NCBI GenBank assembly: GCA_964621905.1
Contig: CAZUNG010000007.1
Coordinates: forward strand, 1 to 64,000
Reading direction: 5' to 3'
Length of the DNA stretch: 64,000 nt
DNA from: Ruminococcus_G sp964621905
Lineage (GTDB): Bacteria > Bacillota > Clostridia > Lachnospirales > Lachnospiraceae
The translations under genes and the position numbers were made by a program. Below are positions 57,331 to 64,000 of the stretch, piece after piece. Within the stretch, counting starts at the first letter, position 1, and the number at the start of each line of letters is the position of its first letter. The notes beneath the pieces are model-generated. The model was not told the origin of the DNA. It ran no database searches and saw only the letters and a program-made list of their open reading frames with translations.

Positions 57331-58017
57331 CTACTGCAGTGCTTCTGCAAAATTTTTGGTTATCAGCTGGGGTCTTGTGATGATCGATCCAACCACAACA
57401 CTGAACGCTCCAAGTTCGATCACCCGGCGGGCTTTTTCTGGCGTGTTAATATTTCCTTCCGCAATCACCGGATGTTTTGCGCGCCCTACAATCTTCCGTA
57501 TGATTTCGAAATCATTTTCCTCAATTTTAAGCCCTTCACTCTGTGCAGTATAGCCGACAAGCGTTGTACCGATAAAATCAAATCCCAGATCATCAGCGTA
57601 AAGTGCTTCTTCTACGGTAGAACAATCCGCCATCAACAGCAGTCCCGGATACTTTTCTTTGATCTCTTTAAAAAAGGAATCAAGTGTCTGACCACCCGGA
57701 CGTATGCTGACTGTTGCGTCCACCGCGATAATCTCAGGCTTTACTTCCATCAGCTCATCGATTTCACGAATGGTAGGTGTAATATAGACATCGCTGTCCT
57801 CGTAATCCCTTTTTACAATACCGATAACCGGCAGATCCACCTGACACTTAATTTCTTCAATGTCTTCTTTCGTATTTGCACGAATACCGCACGCCCCGCC
57901 TTCCTGGGCTGCTTTTGCCATACGTCCCATAATAAAGGAAGAATGCAGTGGTTCATGCGGCAGTGCCTGACACGATACAATCAGTTTTCCTCTCAGCTTC
58001 TCGATTCTTTCATCCAT
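57331..58017 (-). CDS. nanE: N-acetylmannosamine-6-phosphate 2-epimerase
   Basis: Converts ManNAc-6-P to GlcNAc-6-P; 228 aa TIM barrel. Motifs: LIVSCQALPHEPLHSS, VIGIVKRDY (catalytic Lys), ADCSTVEEA and VIAEGNINTPEKA with VGSIITRP at the C-terminus. First gene of the nan-nag operon. Start 58017 has GAGG upstream; the frame continues 6 codons further. Confidence 0.94.
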   Translation of the reverse strand: MDERIEKLRGKLIVSCQALPHEPLHSSFIMGRMAKAAQEGGACGIRANTKEDIEEIKCQVDLPVIGIVKRDYEDSDVYITPTIREIDELMEVKPEIIAVDATVSIRPGGQTLDSFFKEIKEKYPGLLLMADCSTVEEALYADDLGFDFIGTTLVGYTAQSEGLKIEENDFEIIRKIVGRAKHPVIAEGNINTPEKARRVIELGAFSVVVGSIITRPQLITKNFAEALQ

Positions 58018-58046
58018 TTGCTGCGACCTCCTCAATTTGTAATGTC

Positions 58047-58074
58047 AGTATAACACGTCTGTTTTTATTTTCAA
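58047..58074 (-). promoter_or_regulatory. nan operon promoter
   Basis: TTGAAA (58069-58074), 16 bases, TATACT (58047-58052) on the minus strand, about 30 bases before nanE. A 12-base perfect palindrome lies 18 bases upstream of the -35. Confidence 0.75.
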
Positions 58075-58091
58075 TGTTTTGTGTTAACTAA

Positions 58092-58103
58092 GAAAGTACT
58101 TTC
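58092..58103. promoter_or_regulatory. palindrome upstream of the nan promoter
   Basis: GAAAGTACTTTC is a perfect palindrome. Location just upstream of the -35 makes it a candidate site for the RpiR regulator encoded in the operon or another sugar regulator. Confidence 0.45.
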
Positions 58104-58198
58104 ATCTCATTTTTGTGATACCCTTATTAATGTCTATATTCCGCCATTTTTTTAGTAAATATGCACAATAAAATGACTCTTCTTTCAATTTGAAGACA

Positions 58199-58231
58199 AA
58201 AAACAGCTCTCAAGCATTTTGAGAGCCGTTT
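58199..58231 (-). terminator. terminator of the MATE gene
   Basis: On the minus strand AAACGGCTCTCAA pairs with TTGAGAGCTGTTT and runs into TTTTTTG, four bases after the stop at 58235. Confidence 0.85.
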
Positions 58232-58234
58232 CAC

Positions 58235-59569
58235 TTAGTTTGCCAGCTGTTTCTTATTTCCAAAAAATGCGGCCAGATGCGTGACCGATACCGCAAGCGT
58301 CAGTATTTCAGCCAGCGGAATTGACAGCCATACCCCGTCCGTTCCCATAAAGTAGGGTAAAACCAGAACCGAGATCACAATAAAGACAAATGTCCGCAAA
58401 AATGAAATCAATGCCGAGGTCCGTCCGTCCGACAGTGCGGTAAAAATTCCTGACGCCAGAATATTGATTCCCGAAAACAGATAAGCGAACGCAAACAGAT
58501 AACACCCGCGCTCTGTCAGGCTGTAAACGGACGTCCCTTTGTCCACGAAAATCTGAGCGATCAGCGGAGCTCCAATAAAAGCAGCCGTTCCGATGATAAT
58601 AGAAGAAACGACGGTAAACCGCATGCAGATCTGATAAATTCGTTTCAGCATATCCCGTCTCCCGGCCCCATAATTATAGCTGAATACCGGTGCTACACCG
58701 ATACTGAAACCAAGATACAGCGCACAAAACAAGAACTGTCCGTATAATACCACAGTGATCGCAGCGACCCCGTCCTCCTTCGCAAGCCGCAGCATAATAA
58801 TATTGAACAAGTAAGTCACCATCGCAGCCGACAGATTCGTCACCATCTCCGAAGAGCCATTCAGACAGCTTGTCCTAAGTGCCTTCCAGTCCAGCTTTGG
58901 TCTGACAAAACGCAGACCGCCTTTCCTGGTCAGAAAGTAGACGATTCCCGTCACCGCCGGAATACACTGACCGATCCCTGTCGCCAGTGCAGCTCCTGCA
59001 ACACCCATGCCGAGCGGTCCCATAAACAGGTAGTCGAGTACCATATTGACCGCGCCCGCAGCAACTGTCAGTGCCAGACCCATGCCCGGTTTACCTGCCG
59101 TCACAAAAAACGACTGAAACAGCATCTGCAGCATGCACATCGGAGCAAAGAGCAGGATTGTCCTGAGATACGCTGAACTGTAGCCAATCTGCATATCTGT
59201 GGCGCCCAACAGGCGGCAGATTTGCTCCAGGAACAGGATCCCAACGATCAGCCCGATAATTCCTGTGATGACGCCTGTGACTACAATCATTGAAAAGTTT
59301 TCATTTGCCTCTCTCGGTTTTTTCTCGCCCAGTTTCCTGGCAATGATTGCACTTCCCCCCGTTGCCAGCATAATTCCAATCGCCATCAGTATATTCACAG
59401 CCGGGTACACAATATTATTTGCTGACAGCGCAACACTCCCGACCAGCCGTGAGATAAAAATCCCATCTACTATTGTATACAGCGACATGAAGACCATCAT
59501 AATCATTGAAGGAAGGGCAAATCTCATCAATGATAAAAATTTAAAATCATGCGCAATTGATTGTTTCAT
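58235..59569 (-). CDS. MATE-family multidrug efflux protein
   Basis: Na+ or H+ driven drug antiporter of 444 aa with 12 hydrophobic helices in two halves. N-terminal features: MRFALPSMIMMVFMSLYTIVDGIFISR, TGGSAIIARKLGE. C-terminal half: YNYGAGRRDMLKRIY. Start 59569 was chosen for GGAG six bases upstream; 59581 is an alternative. The probable MerR-type promoter for this gene is about 1.6 kb away, beyond an IS110 insertion. Confidence 0.92.
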   Translation of the reverse strand: MKQSIAHDFKFLSLMRFALPSMIMMVFMSLYTIVDGIFISRLVGSVALSANNIVYPAVNILMAIGIMLATGGSAIIARKLGEKKPREANENFSMIVVTGVITGIIGLIVGILFLEQICRLLGATDMQIGYSSAYLRTILLFAPMCMLQMLFQSFFVTAGKPGMGLALTVAAGAVNMVLDYLFMGPLGMGVAGAALATGIGQCIPAVTGIVYFLTRKGGLRFVRPKLDWKALRTSCLNGSSEMVTNLSAAMVTYLFNIIMLRLAKEDGVAAITVVLYGQFLFCALYLGFSIGVAPVFSYNYGAGRRDMLKRIYQICMRFTVVSSIIIGTAAFIGAPLIAQIFVDKGTSVYSLTERGCYLFAFAYLFSGINILASGIFTALSDGRTSALISFLRTFVFIVISVLVLPYFMGTDGVWLSIPLAEILTLAVSVTHLAAFFGNKKQLAN

Positions 59570-59659
59570 ACTAATCTCCATTCCGCCGCCAAGTCGGCGG
59601 CACAAATCGTAATGAAAGTCTTCCAATTCTCCACGTTATTGATAAAATACTTCTTGAAG

Positions 59660-61090
59660 AAGCTACACTACAAAGCACGGGGAGGTGAGTCGTAAAGACT
59701 TTCTTCGTTTTAGACAGCATACTAATCCGTGTGAGTTCCATCTTTCAAGCACAAATAAGTGGCTCTATAAGACCGTACAGTAAGGGTTGTTTATCAAACC
59801 TGTTGTGGTGTCGATGTTCACAAATCTTTTCTCGTTGCCACAATCATTAAAACCACTTCCGGTGTGGAGCCTTCGTATCAAAAGAAGCGTTTCTCCACCT
59901 TTAACAATTCTATTCTGCAATTCAAAGAATGGCTTGTTAAAAGCCAATGTCATAATGTCTGTATGGAATCTACCGAAAAATACTGGGTCCCTGTCTTTAA
60001 CCTTTTAGAAGACGAAATAAACGTCACCATCACTAACCCTAAATGGGTAAAAGCTGTCAAAGGTAATAAAGATGATACGAAAGATTCCAAATGGATTGGG
60101 GATTTGTTTCGATTAGGTCTGGTTCCGGGAAGTTATATCCCTTGTAAGCCGATACGTATCCTGCGTGCATTTACAAGACGCCGTTACAAACTGACTTCCT
60201 GCCGTACCAGTGAAAAGAACAGATATCAGAATGCGCTCACTGTCTGTAATGCCGCATTAGATTCAGTCGTTTCCGATATCTTCGGGAAATCAGCTACATC
60301 TGTTATTGATTACCTAATTGAACAACCTGACAATTCCATCACCCACGAAGAAATAGCTTCCAGACTGCTCCGTTCCTTAAAGAAGAAGTCTGACAGTGTC
60401 ATGGAATCCATCGAAGGCTATCAGATGACTGATTCCCCAAAATATCGTATGTGCCTCGTCCGCGCACATCTGGATTATATCACCTCTACAATAAATGATA
60501 TAGACACTATGCTTGATTCTTTGATTGCTCCATATGAAAATGCTGTCCAGTTACTTTGTACCATTCCAGGTATTGATCGTAACAGTGCAATCACTGTTAT
60601 CTCTGAAATTGGTACCGATATGTCTCCGTTTTCGAATTCCAAACGCTTATGCTGCCGGGCGGGACTCACTCCCGGCAACAATGAATCTGCTGGTAAGAAG
60701 AAATCTGTCAGAATCACACGTGCCGGTGTCTACCTCAAACCTGCATTGGTACAAGTTGCCCATGCAGCCGTGAAATCTGATAAATCTCCTTACTACAAAC
60801 AAAAATATGAACGCATTATGAAGCGCTGTGGTAAAAAACGTGCCATTCTTGCCATCGCCCGGAGGATTCTCACTGCTATCTATCAGATGTTATCTACTGG
60901 GGAAGCACGGAATCCGACCGATTTATTTAAAATTGATATGCCAGAACCTATGAAAGAAAAACAAAAGGAACAGGCAATCAAACAGGCCATGAAACTTCTT
61001 ACACACGAAGGGAAAATTTCCGAATCACCATTAGCTTCTTAGCTTTTTAAAACAATAATCTTTTTTACGCTGCCATTAGACAGCTTATTA
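59660..61090 (+). mobile_element. IS110-family insertion sequence, decayed copy
   Basis: A full-length-looking IS110 transposase frame with a 5' non-coding leader (about 59660-59780) and a short 3' tail. Exact ends cannot be set because IS110 elements lack clear terminal repeats and target duplications. It lies between a MATE gene and the divergent merR gene. The leader contains no obvious strong hairpin comparable to that of the mini-IS110. Confidence 0.75.
59780..61042 (+). pseudogene. IS110 transposase lacking a start codon
   Basis: 420 codons from GTA at 59780, reading VRVVYQTCCGVDVHKSFLVA with the first catalytic Asp12; the expected GTG start appears changed to GTA, and no ATG, GTG or TTG occurs in frame between the stop at 59768-59770 and 59864, which is beyond Asp12. 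The RuvC motif MESTG-K-YW reads MESTEKYW, and AGLTPGNNESAG, the C-terminal Tnp_20 motif with its serine, is kept. The frame is otherwise uninterrupted, so decay is recent. Confidence 0.7.
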
Positions 61091-61151
61091 AAGTGCGCCA
61101 TCTATTGGCTGTCCTCTATTTTCTTTCACAGTATCAAACCTCTCTTTTTCT

Positions 61152-61206
61152 TTGCAAACTTCCTCTACATAAGGTATGATAAAGCATCGGGTAACCCTAT
61201 AGTCAA
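61152..61206. promoter_or_regulatory. divergent MerR-type promoter region
   Basis: Minus strand: TTGACT (61201-61206) and TATCAT (61176-61181) are 19 bases apart, the long spacing of MerR-activated promoters, with a near-perfect dyad ATAGGGT-T-ACCCGAT in the spacer. Plus strand: TTGCAA (61152-61157), 17 bases, TATGAT (61175-61180) for merR. The two -10 boxes overlap. Confidence 0.8.
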
Positions 61207-61232
61207 GCTTTTTATCCTGAGGTAAATAAAAT

Positions 61233-62045
61233 ATGAAATCAAACCGCTTTCTGACAGCCGGTGAATTTGCAAAGATAGCCGGAACTACCAAACACACGTT
61301 ATTTCACTACGATAAAATCGGCCTTCTTCCTCCCGACCACCGTACAGACAATGAATACCGGTATTACTCTCCGGAACAGCTGGAGACATTTGATGTAATT
61401 TGCACGCTCAGAGAACTGGATATGCCTCTCGCTGAAATCCGGCAATATCTGGATCATAAAAGTCCTGCGCTTTTTATGGATTTGCTGCATCAGGAGGAAG
61501 CACTCATTTCCCGAAAAATGAAGCAGCTGAAACAGACGCGGGCACTGCTGCGCAGAAAATCCGCCCACCTTGCGTCCTATCTGGAACACAGACCGGCGGC
61601 TCCCCAGCTTCTGGATTTTCCTGAACAATATTATATTTCATCCTACAGTGATCTGACGGACAGTACAGCCATGGCCTCTGCTGTCGGCAGTCTCTACGAA
61701 CTCTGCGCGTCCATGAATTATAAAAGTCCATATGGCGTCGGATACCTTCAATACGGCTTTAATCTCTCACAGGGTACCTACATGGATTATCACACTTTGT
61801 ACCTGATGTTTGACAAGCCCCCAAAACGGCTTACTCACACGGTAAAGCCTGCCGGAACTTACCTGTGTGCCTGGCACCTGGGCCATTGGGAATTAATCGG
61901 TGAAACCTACCGGAAACTGTTTGCTTACGCTGATGCCAAAAGCCTGAAACTGGATGAGCATTTCTTTGAAGATACCATCCTGGACGGATTGACTGTCAGT
62001 GACGAATCACTTTATGTTACACGAATTTCCGTGCGCGTCATATAG
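61233..62045 (+). CDS. MerR-family regulator with effector domain (BmrR-like)
   Basis: 270 aa. N-terminal MerR helix-turn-helix and wing (LTAGEFAKIAGTTKHTLFHYDKIGLLPPDHRTDNEYRYYS), a dimerisation helix (about 80-115) and a C-terminal GyrI-like drug-binding domain (GTYLCAWHLGHWELIGETYRKLF). It probably senses drugs and activated the divergent 19-bp-spaced promoter that once led to the MATE gene. GAGGTAAATAAA precedes ATG. Confidence 0.9.
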   Translation: MKSNRFLTAGEFAKIAGTTKHTLFHYDKIGLLPPDHRTDNEYRYYSPEQLETFDVICTLRELDMPLAEIRQYLDHKSPALFMDLLHQEEALISRKMKQLKQTRALLRRKSAHLASYLEHRPAAPQLLDFPEQYYISSYSDLTDSTAMASAVGSLYELCASMNYKSPYGVGYLQYGFNLSQGTYMDYHTLYLMFDKPPKRLTHTVKPAGTYLCAWHLGHWELIGETYRKLFAYADAKSLKLDEHFFEDTILDGLTVSDESLYVTRISVRVI

Positions 62046-62144
62046 ACCGCGTTACAAATTCCAGAAACGGGCCGGTCAGCCAGATCAAAGCCGGAATAAG
62101 CATACATTATAGAAACGGTTCTTACCTTTTAAAACTTAAGCATC

Positions 62145-62339
62145 TTACTGCCGTCGATCGTAAAACCGCCGGTCAATATGCCAACTGCGCGCACCTGAAC
62201 AAAAATCCACAAATTCTTTCTGCCGCGCCCCCTCCCACCGCGCATACACAAAGGCAAGTGTTGGACTGTCGTTAATCAACGCTAAAATTTCTTCCCGGAT
62301 GCGGAGCATTGGAAACTTATCGTGCAGTTTTGCGGCCAT
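62145..62339 (-). pseudogene. 5' remnant of a PD-(D/E)XK nuclease family transposase
   Basis: 64 aa (start MAAKLHDKFPMLRIREEILA) matching, from memory, the N-terminal part of Rpn/PD-(D/E)XK nuclease family transposases common in Lachnospiraceae (R.REE.L..I...P.L...F..W...RQ.EF.DFC.GARG). The nuclease core is absent. AAAGGAGG lies before the start, so it may still be translated. Confidence 0.55.
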
Positions 62340-62470
62340 AGGCAGACTCCTCCTTTGTAGATATAAAATTGAGGTCAGGTGAATTGGCGCTCTGAACAGA
62401 GCAGAAACTTAAAATGATTTTAATCCGTATGTGATGTATATAATTACATAAACAACAATTATTACTGTCA

Positions 62471-62519
62471 CATGAAAACAGCGGTCACCGAATGATAACC
62501 GGCAGCCGCTGTTTTCATG
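62471..62519 (-). terminator. trpD terminator
   Basis: CATGAAAACAGCGG (62471-62484) and CCGCTGTTTTCATG (62506-62519) are perfect complements directly after the trpD stop. On the minus strand the hairpin has GTTTTC at its end. Confidence 0.8.
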
Positions 62520-62523
62520 CTCC

Positions 62524-63534
62524 CTATTTTCCACTTTCACAGATAAATTCTTCGAGTTTCTTCATGGCTGCTCCCGTATCAATCAGAGTTTCTGCCAGCT
62601 TCACACCCTCTTCCATGGTCTTGGCTTTTCCTGTGATGTAAAGGGCTGCTCCTGCATTCAGGCAAACGGCACAGCGTTTGGCTCCGCGCTCCGTTCCATT
62701 TAATATATCACGTGTAATTTCTGCGTTTTCTTCCGGTGTTCCGCCGACCAGATCTTCCTTCGAACAGCGCTGATAACCGAACTGTTCCGGTGTTATGATA
62801 TAAGACTGGAACCATCCGTCTTTAATCTCGCAAACCTTCGTCGGGGCACTCATGGAAATCTCATCCAGTTTGTCCTGTCCGTACACTACCATACCTCTGG
62901 ACACCCCCAATTTAGCCATAACCTGTGCAAGCGGTTCAACCAAGGCTTCTTCATAAACGCCCATCAGCTCCATATTGGCCCCTGCAGGATTCGACAATGG
63001 TCCCAGGATGTTAAATACCGTGCGGATCCCCAGTTCACGCCGTATCGGCGCTACATACTTCATTGCAATGTGATAGTTCTGGGCGAACAGAAAACAGATA
63101 CCGATATCCTTCAACAATTCGGCACTCCTCTCCGGCGGCAGATTGATCGTAACCCCCAGTGCTTCCAATACATCAGCGGCTCCACATTTTGACGATGCCG
63201 CACGGTTTCCATGCTTCGCCACCGGCACACCGCCCGCTGCGATGACCAGTGAAGATGTTGTGGAAATATTAAATGAATTCGCCCCATCGCCACCGGTCCC
63301 CACGATTTCCAGCACATCCATATCATGCAGCAGCTTGATACAGTGCGCACGCATCCCCGCTGCAGAGGCTGTAATCTCATCAATGGTCTCGCCTTTCATA
63401 GACAGCGCTGCCAGATATGCCGCCATCTGAATATCATTTGCTTTGCCTTCCATGATCTCATCCATAACCTGCTGTGCCTCTTCATAAGACAGGTCTTCAT
63501 TTTTTGCCAGTTTTAAAATTGCTTCTTTAATCAT
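62524..63534 (-). CDS. trpD: anthranilate phosphoribosyltransferase
   Basis: Second step of tryptophan synthesis, 336 aa. Conserved segments are VGTGGDGANSFNISTTSS (PRPP), AKHGNRAASSKCGAADVLEALG and FLFAQNYHIAMKYVAPIRRELGIRTVFNILGPLSNPA. It stands alone between a T-box leader and a terminator; trpE, trpG and later trp genes are not adjacent. AGGAGGG precedes ATG. Confidence 0.96.
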   Translation of the reverse strand: MIKEAILKLAKNEDLSYEEAQQVMDEIMEGKANDIQMAAYLAALSMKGETIDEITASAAGMRAHCIKLLHDMDVLEIVGTGGDGANSFNISTTSSLVIAAGGVPVAKHGNRAASSKCGAADVLEALGVTINLPPERSAELLKDIGICFLFAQNYHIAMKYVAPIRRELGIRTVFNILGPLSNPAGANMELMGVYEEALVEPLAQVMAKLGVSRGMVVYGQDKLDEISMSAPTKVCEIKDGWFQSYIITPEQFGYQRCSKEDLVGGTPEENAEITRDILNGTERGAKRCAVCLNAGAALYITGKAKTMEEGVKLAETLIDTGAAMKKLEEFICESGK

Positions 63535-63644
63535 GCTCTTTCCCTCCTGTAAGATCTCTTTTTTCTTCTGTCAGAGCAGGGGAGCCAGGAAGAAAAACTA
63601 ATCCAGGCAATACCCACAAGACATGCGGACATATTTTTTCGAAC

Positions 63645-63935
63645 AAAAAACCCGTCCCTGACAGACATAGATTCTGTCAAGGACGGGTGATAATAATTCC
63701 CGCGGTGCCACCTTGATTCACGGTATGACCCGTGCTCTTAGCGAGATACCTGCATATCTCCGGCAACTGACGTATGCCCACACGTCGCAGAATACTCGGC
63801 ACCTGCCTTTCCCTGCGCCCTCAGCGGTCCATTTAACAGATTGCATTTCCATCCGGCTCTCAGCCACCCGGACTCTCTGTGCGCGCATCCCTGTTTTTAT
63901 CTCCGCTTCAACGGTTTAGCTGTATGAATTTTTTT
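63645..63935 (-). ncRNA. T-box riboswitch (tryptophan) with terminator
   Basis: On the minus strand the T-box core AAGGTGGCACCGCGGG (63701-63716) is followed by a strong terminator (CCCGTCC...GGACGGG, then TTTTTT, 63645-63689). Stem I upstream carries AAATGGACC, with UGG at 63829-63831 as the probable specifier codon for tryptophan. Uncharged tRNA-Trp should favour the antiterminator and switch on trpD. Confidence 0.9.
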
Positions 63936-63936
63936 A

Positions 63937-63965
63937 ATAATAGCACCAACGGCCCCCCCTGTCAA
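63937..63965 (-). promoter_or_regulatory. promoter of the T-box/trpD transcript
   Basis: TTGACA (63960-63965), 17 bases, TATTAT (63937-63942) on the minus strand, immediately upstream of the T-box leader. The spacer has a run of seven G. Confidence 0.85.
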
Positions 63966-64000
63966 GCCCTTTCCTGCCATTGACACGGCTGCCTTCCGCA

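Noticed and set aside
1..64000. CRISPR arrays, tRNA genes, prophage genes
   Set aside because: No regularly spaced repeats, cloverleaf-like sequences or phage structural genes were noticed; a dedicated search was not possible here.

Overview
The window reads as a chromosomal stretch of an anaerobic, low-to-moderate GC Firmicute, most probably a gut Lachnospiraceae (Clostridium cluster XIVa). The reasons are the clustered pyr and pur genes of clostridial type (pyrD/pyrK pair, long pyrF), a T-box leader, strong AGGAGG ribosome sites, a Ni-Fe-S CO dehydrogenase, sialic-acid catabolism, an NlpC/P60 protein with cell-wall-binding repeats, and several small membrane proteins familiar from Lachnospiraceae. 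Genus is not resolved. Most of the window is transcribed on the minus strand; plus-strand genes are csp, the 42.0-47.7 kb sugar block, the decayed IS110 copy and merR.

Layout from left to right. 0-1.4 kb: a probable rRNA leader promoter running off the left edge and a secreted NlpC/P60 hydrolase. 1.5-5.2 kb: cooS-cooF-FAD oxidoreductase operon. 5.2-11.2 kb: radA, a small conserved protein, a gntR-clpC operon with a perfect operator dyad, and a cysK-like gene. 11.2-18.3 kb: purE-M-N-D, then a long M29-type aminopeptidase, an HD hydrolase and two small membrane proteins. 18.4-23.4 kb: pyrC-F-K-D and separately promoted pyrE with a 50-aa membrane protein. 23.6 kb: csp. 23.9-41.8 kb: a run of 18 minus-strand genes devoted to a molybdenum aldehyde oxidoreductase. 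42-47.7 kb: a plus-strand AraC-regulated sugar isomerase/kinase group, split by a miniature IS110 derivative. 48-50.7 kb: degV and a citrate synthase gene with a terminator in its leader. 50.7-58 kb: a complete sialic-acid operon (nanE-nanA-symporter-nanQ-nanK-rpiR-nagB-nagA). 58.2-62.3 kb: a MATE efflux gene cut off from its MerR-type promoter by a decayed IS110 copy, and a transposase remnant. 62.5-64 kb: a solitary trpD behind a tryptophan T-box.

The most striking system is the molybdenum block. It encodes molybdate uptake (modABC), cofactor synthesis (moaA, moaC, mogA), a MoeA-related protein with a Cys-rich tail, a CTP-transferase-like protein (MocA type), a SufS-like cysteine desulfurase and an XdhC with its two domains in swapped order. 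It also encodes the enzyme itself, a 911-residue homologue of Desulfovibrio Mop. Interleaved are genes whose role is not established: a Tes/TrsS-like radical SAM protein, a PaaK-like adenylating ligase, a phosphatase, a C-GCAxxG-C-C protein, a zinc-ribbon protein, an unrecognised 100-aa protein, and a 752-aa flavin/HdrD fusion that may carry electrons from the oxidoreductase. Gene-family names of the form DVU_155x are recalled from the Desulfovibrio vulgaris locus and were not checked by search. Second in interest are a CO dehydrogenase that appears to lack the usual proton-relay residues, the mini-IS110 with its structured leader, and several operator or attenuator arrangements read directly from the sequence.
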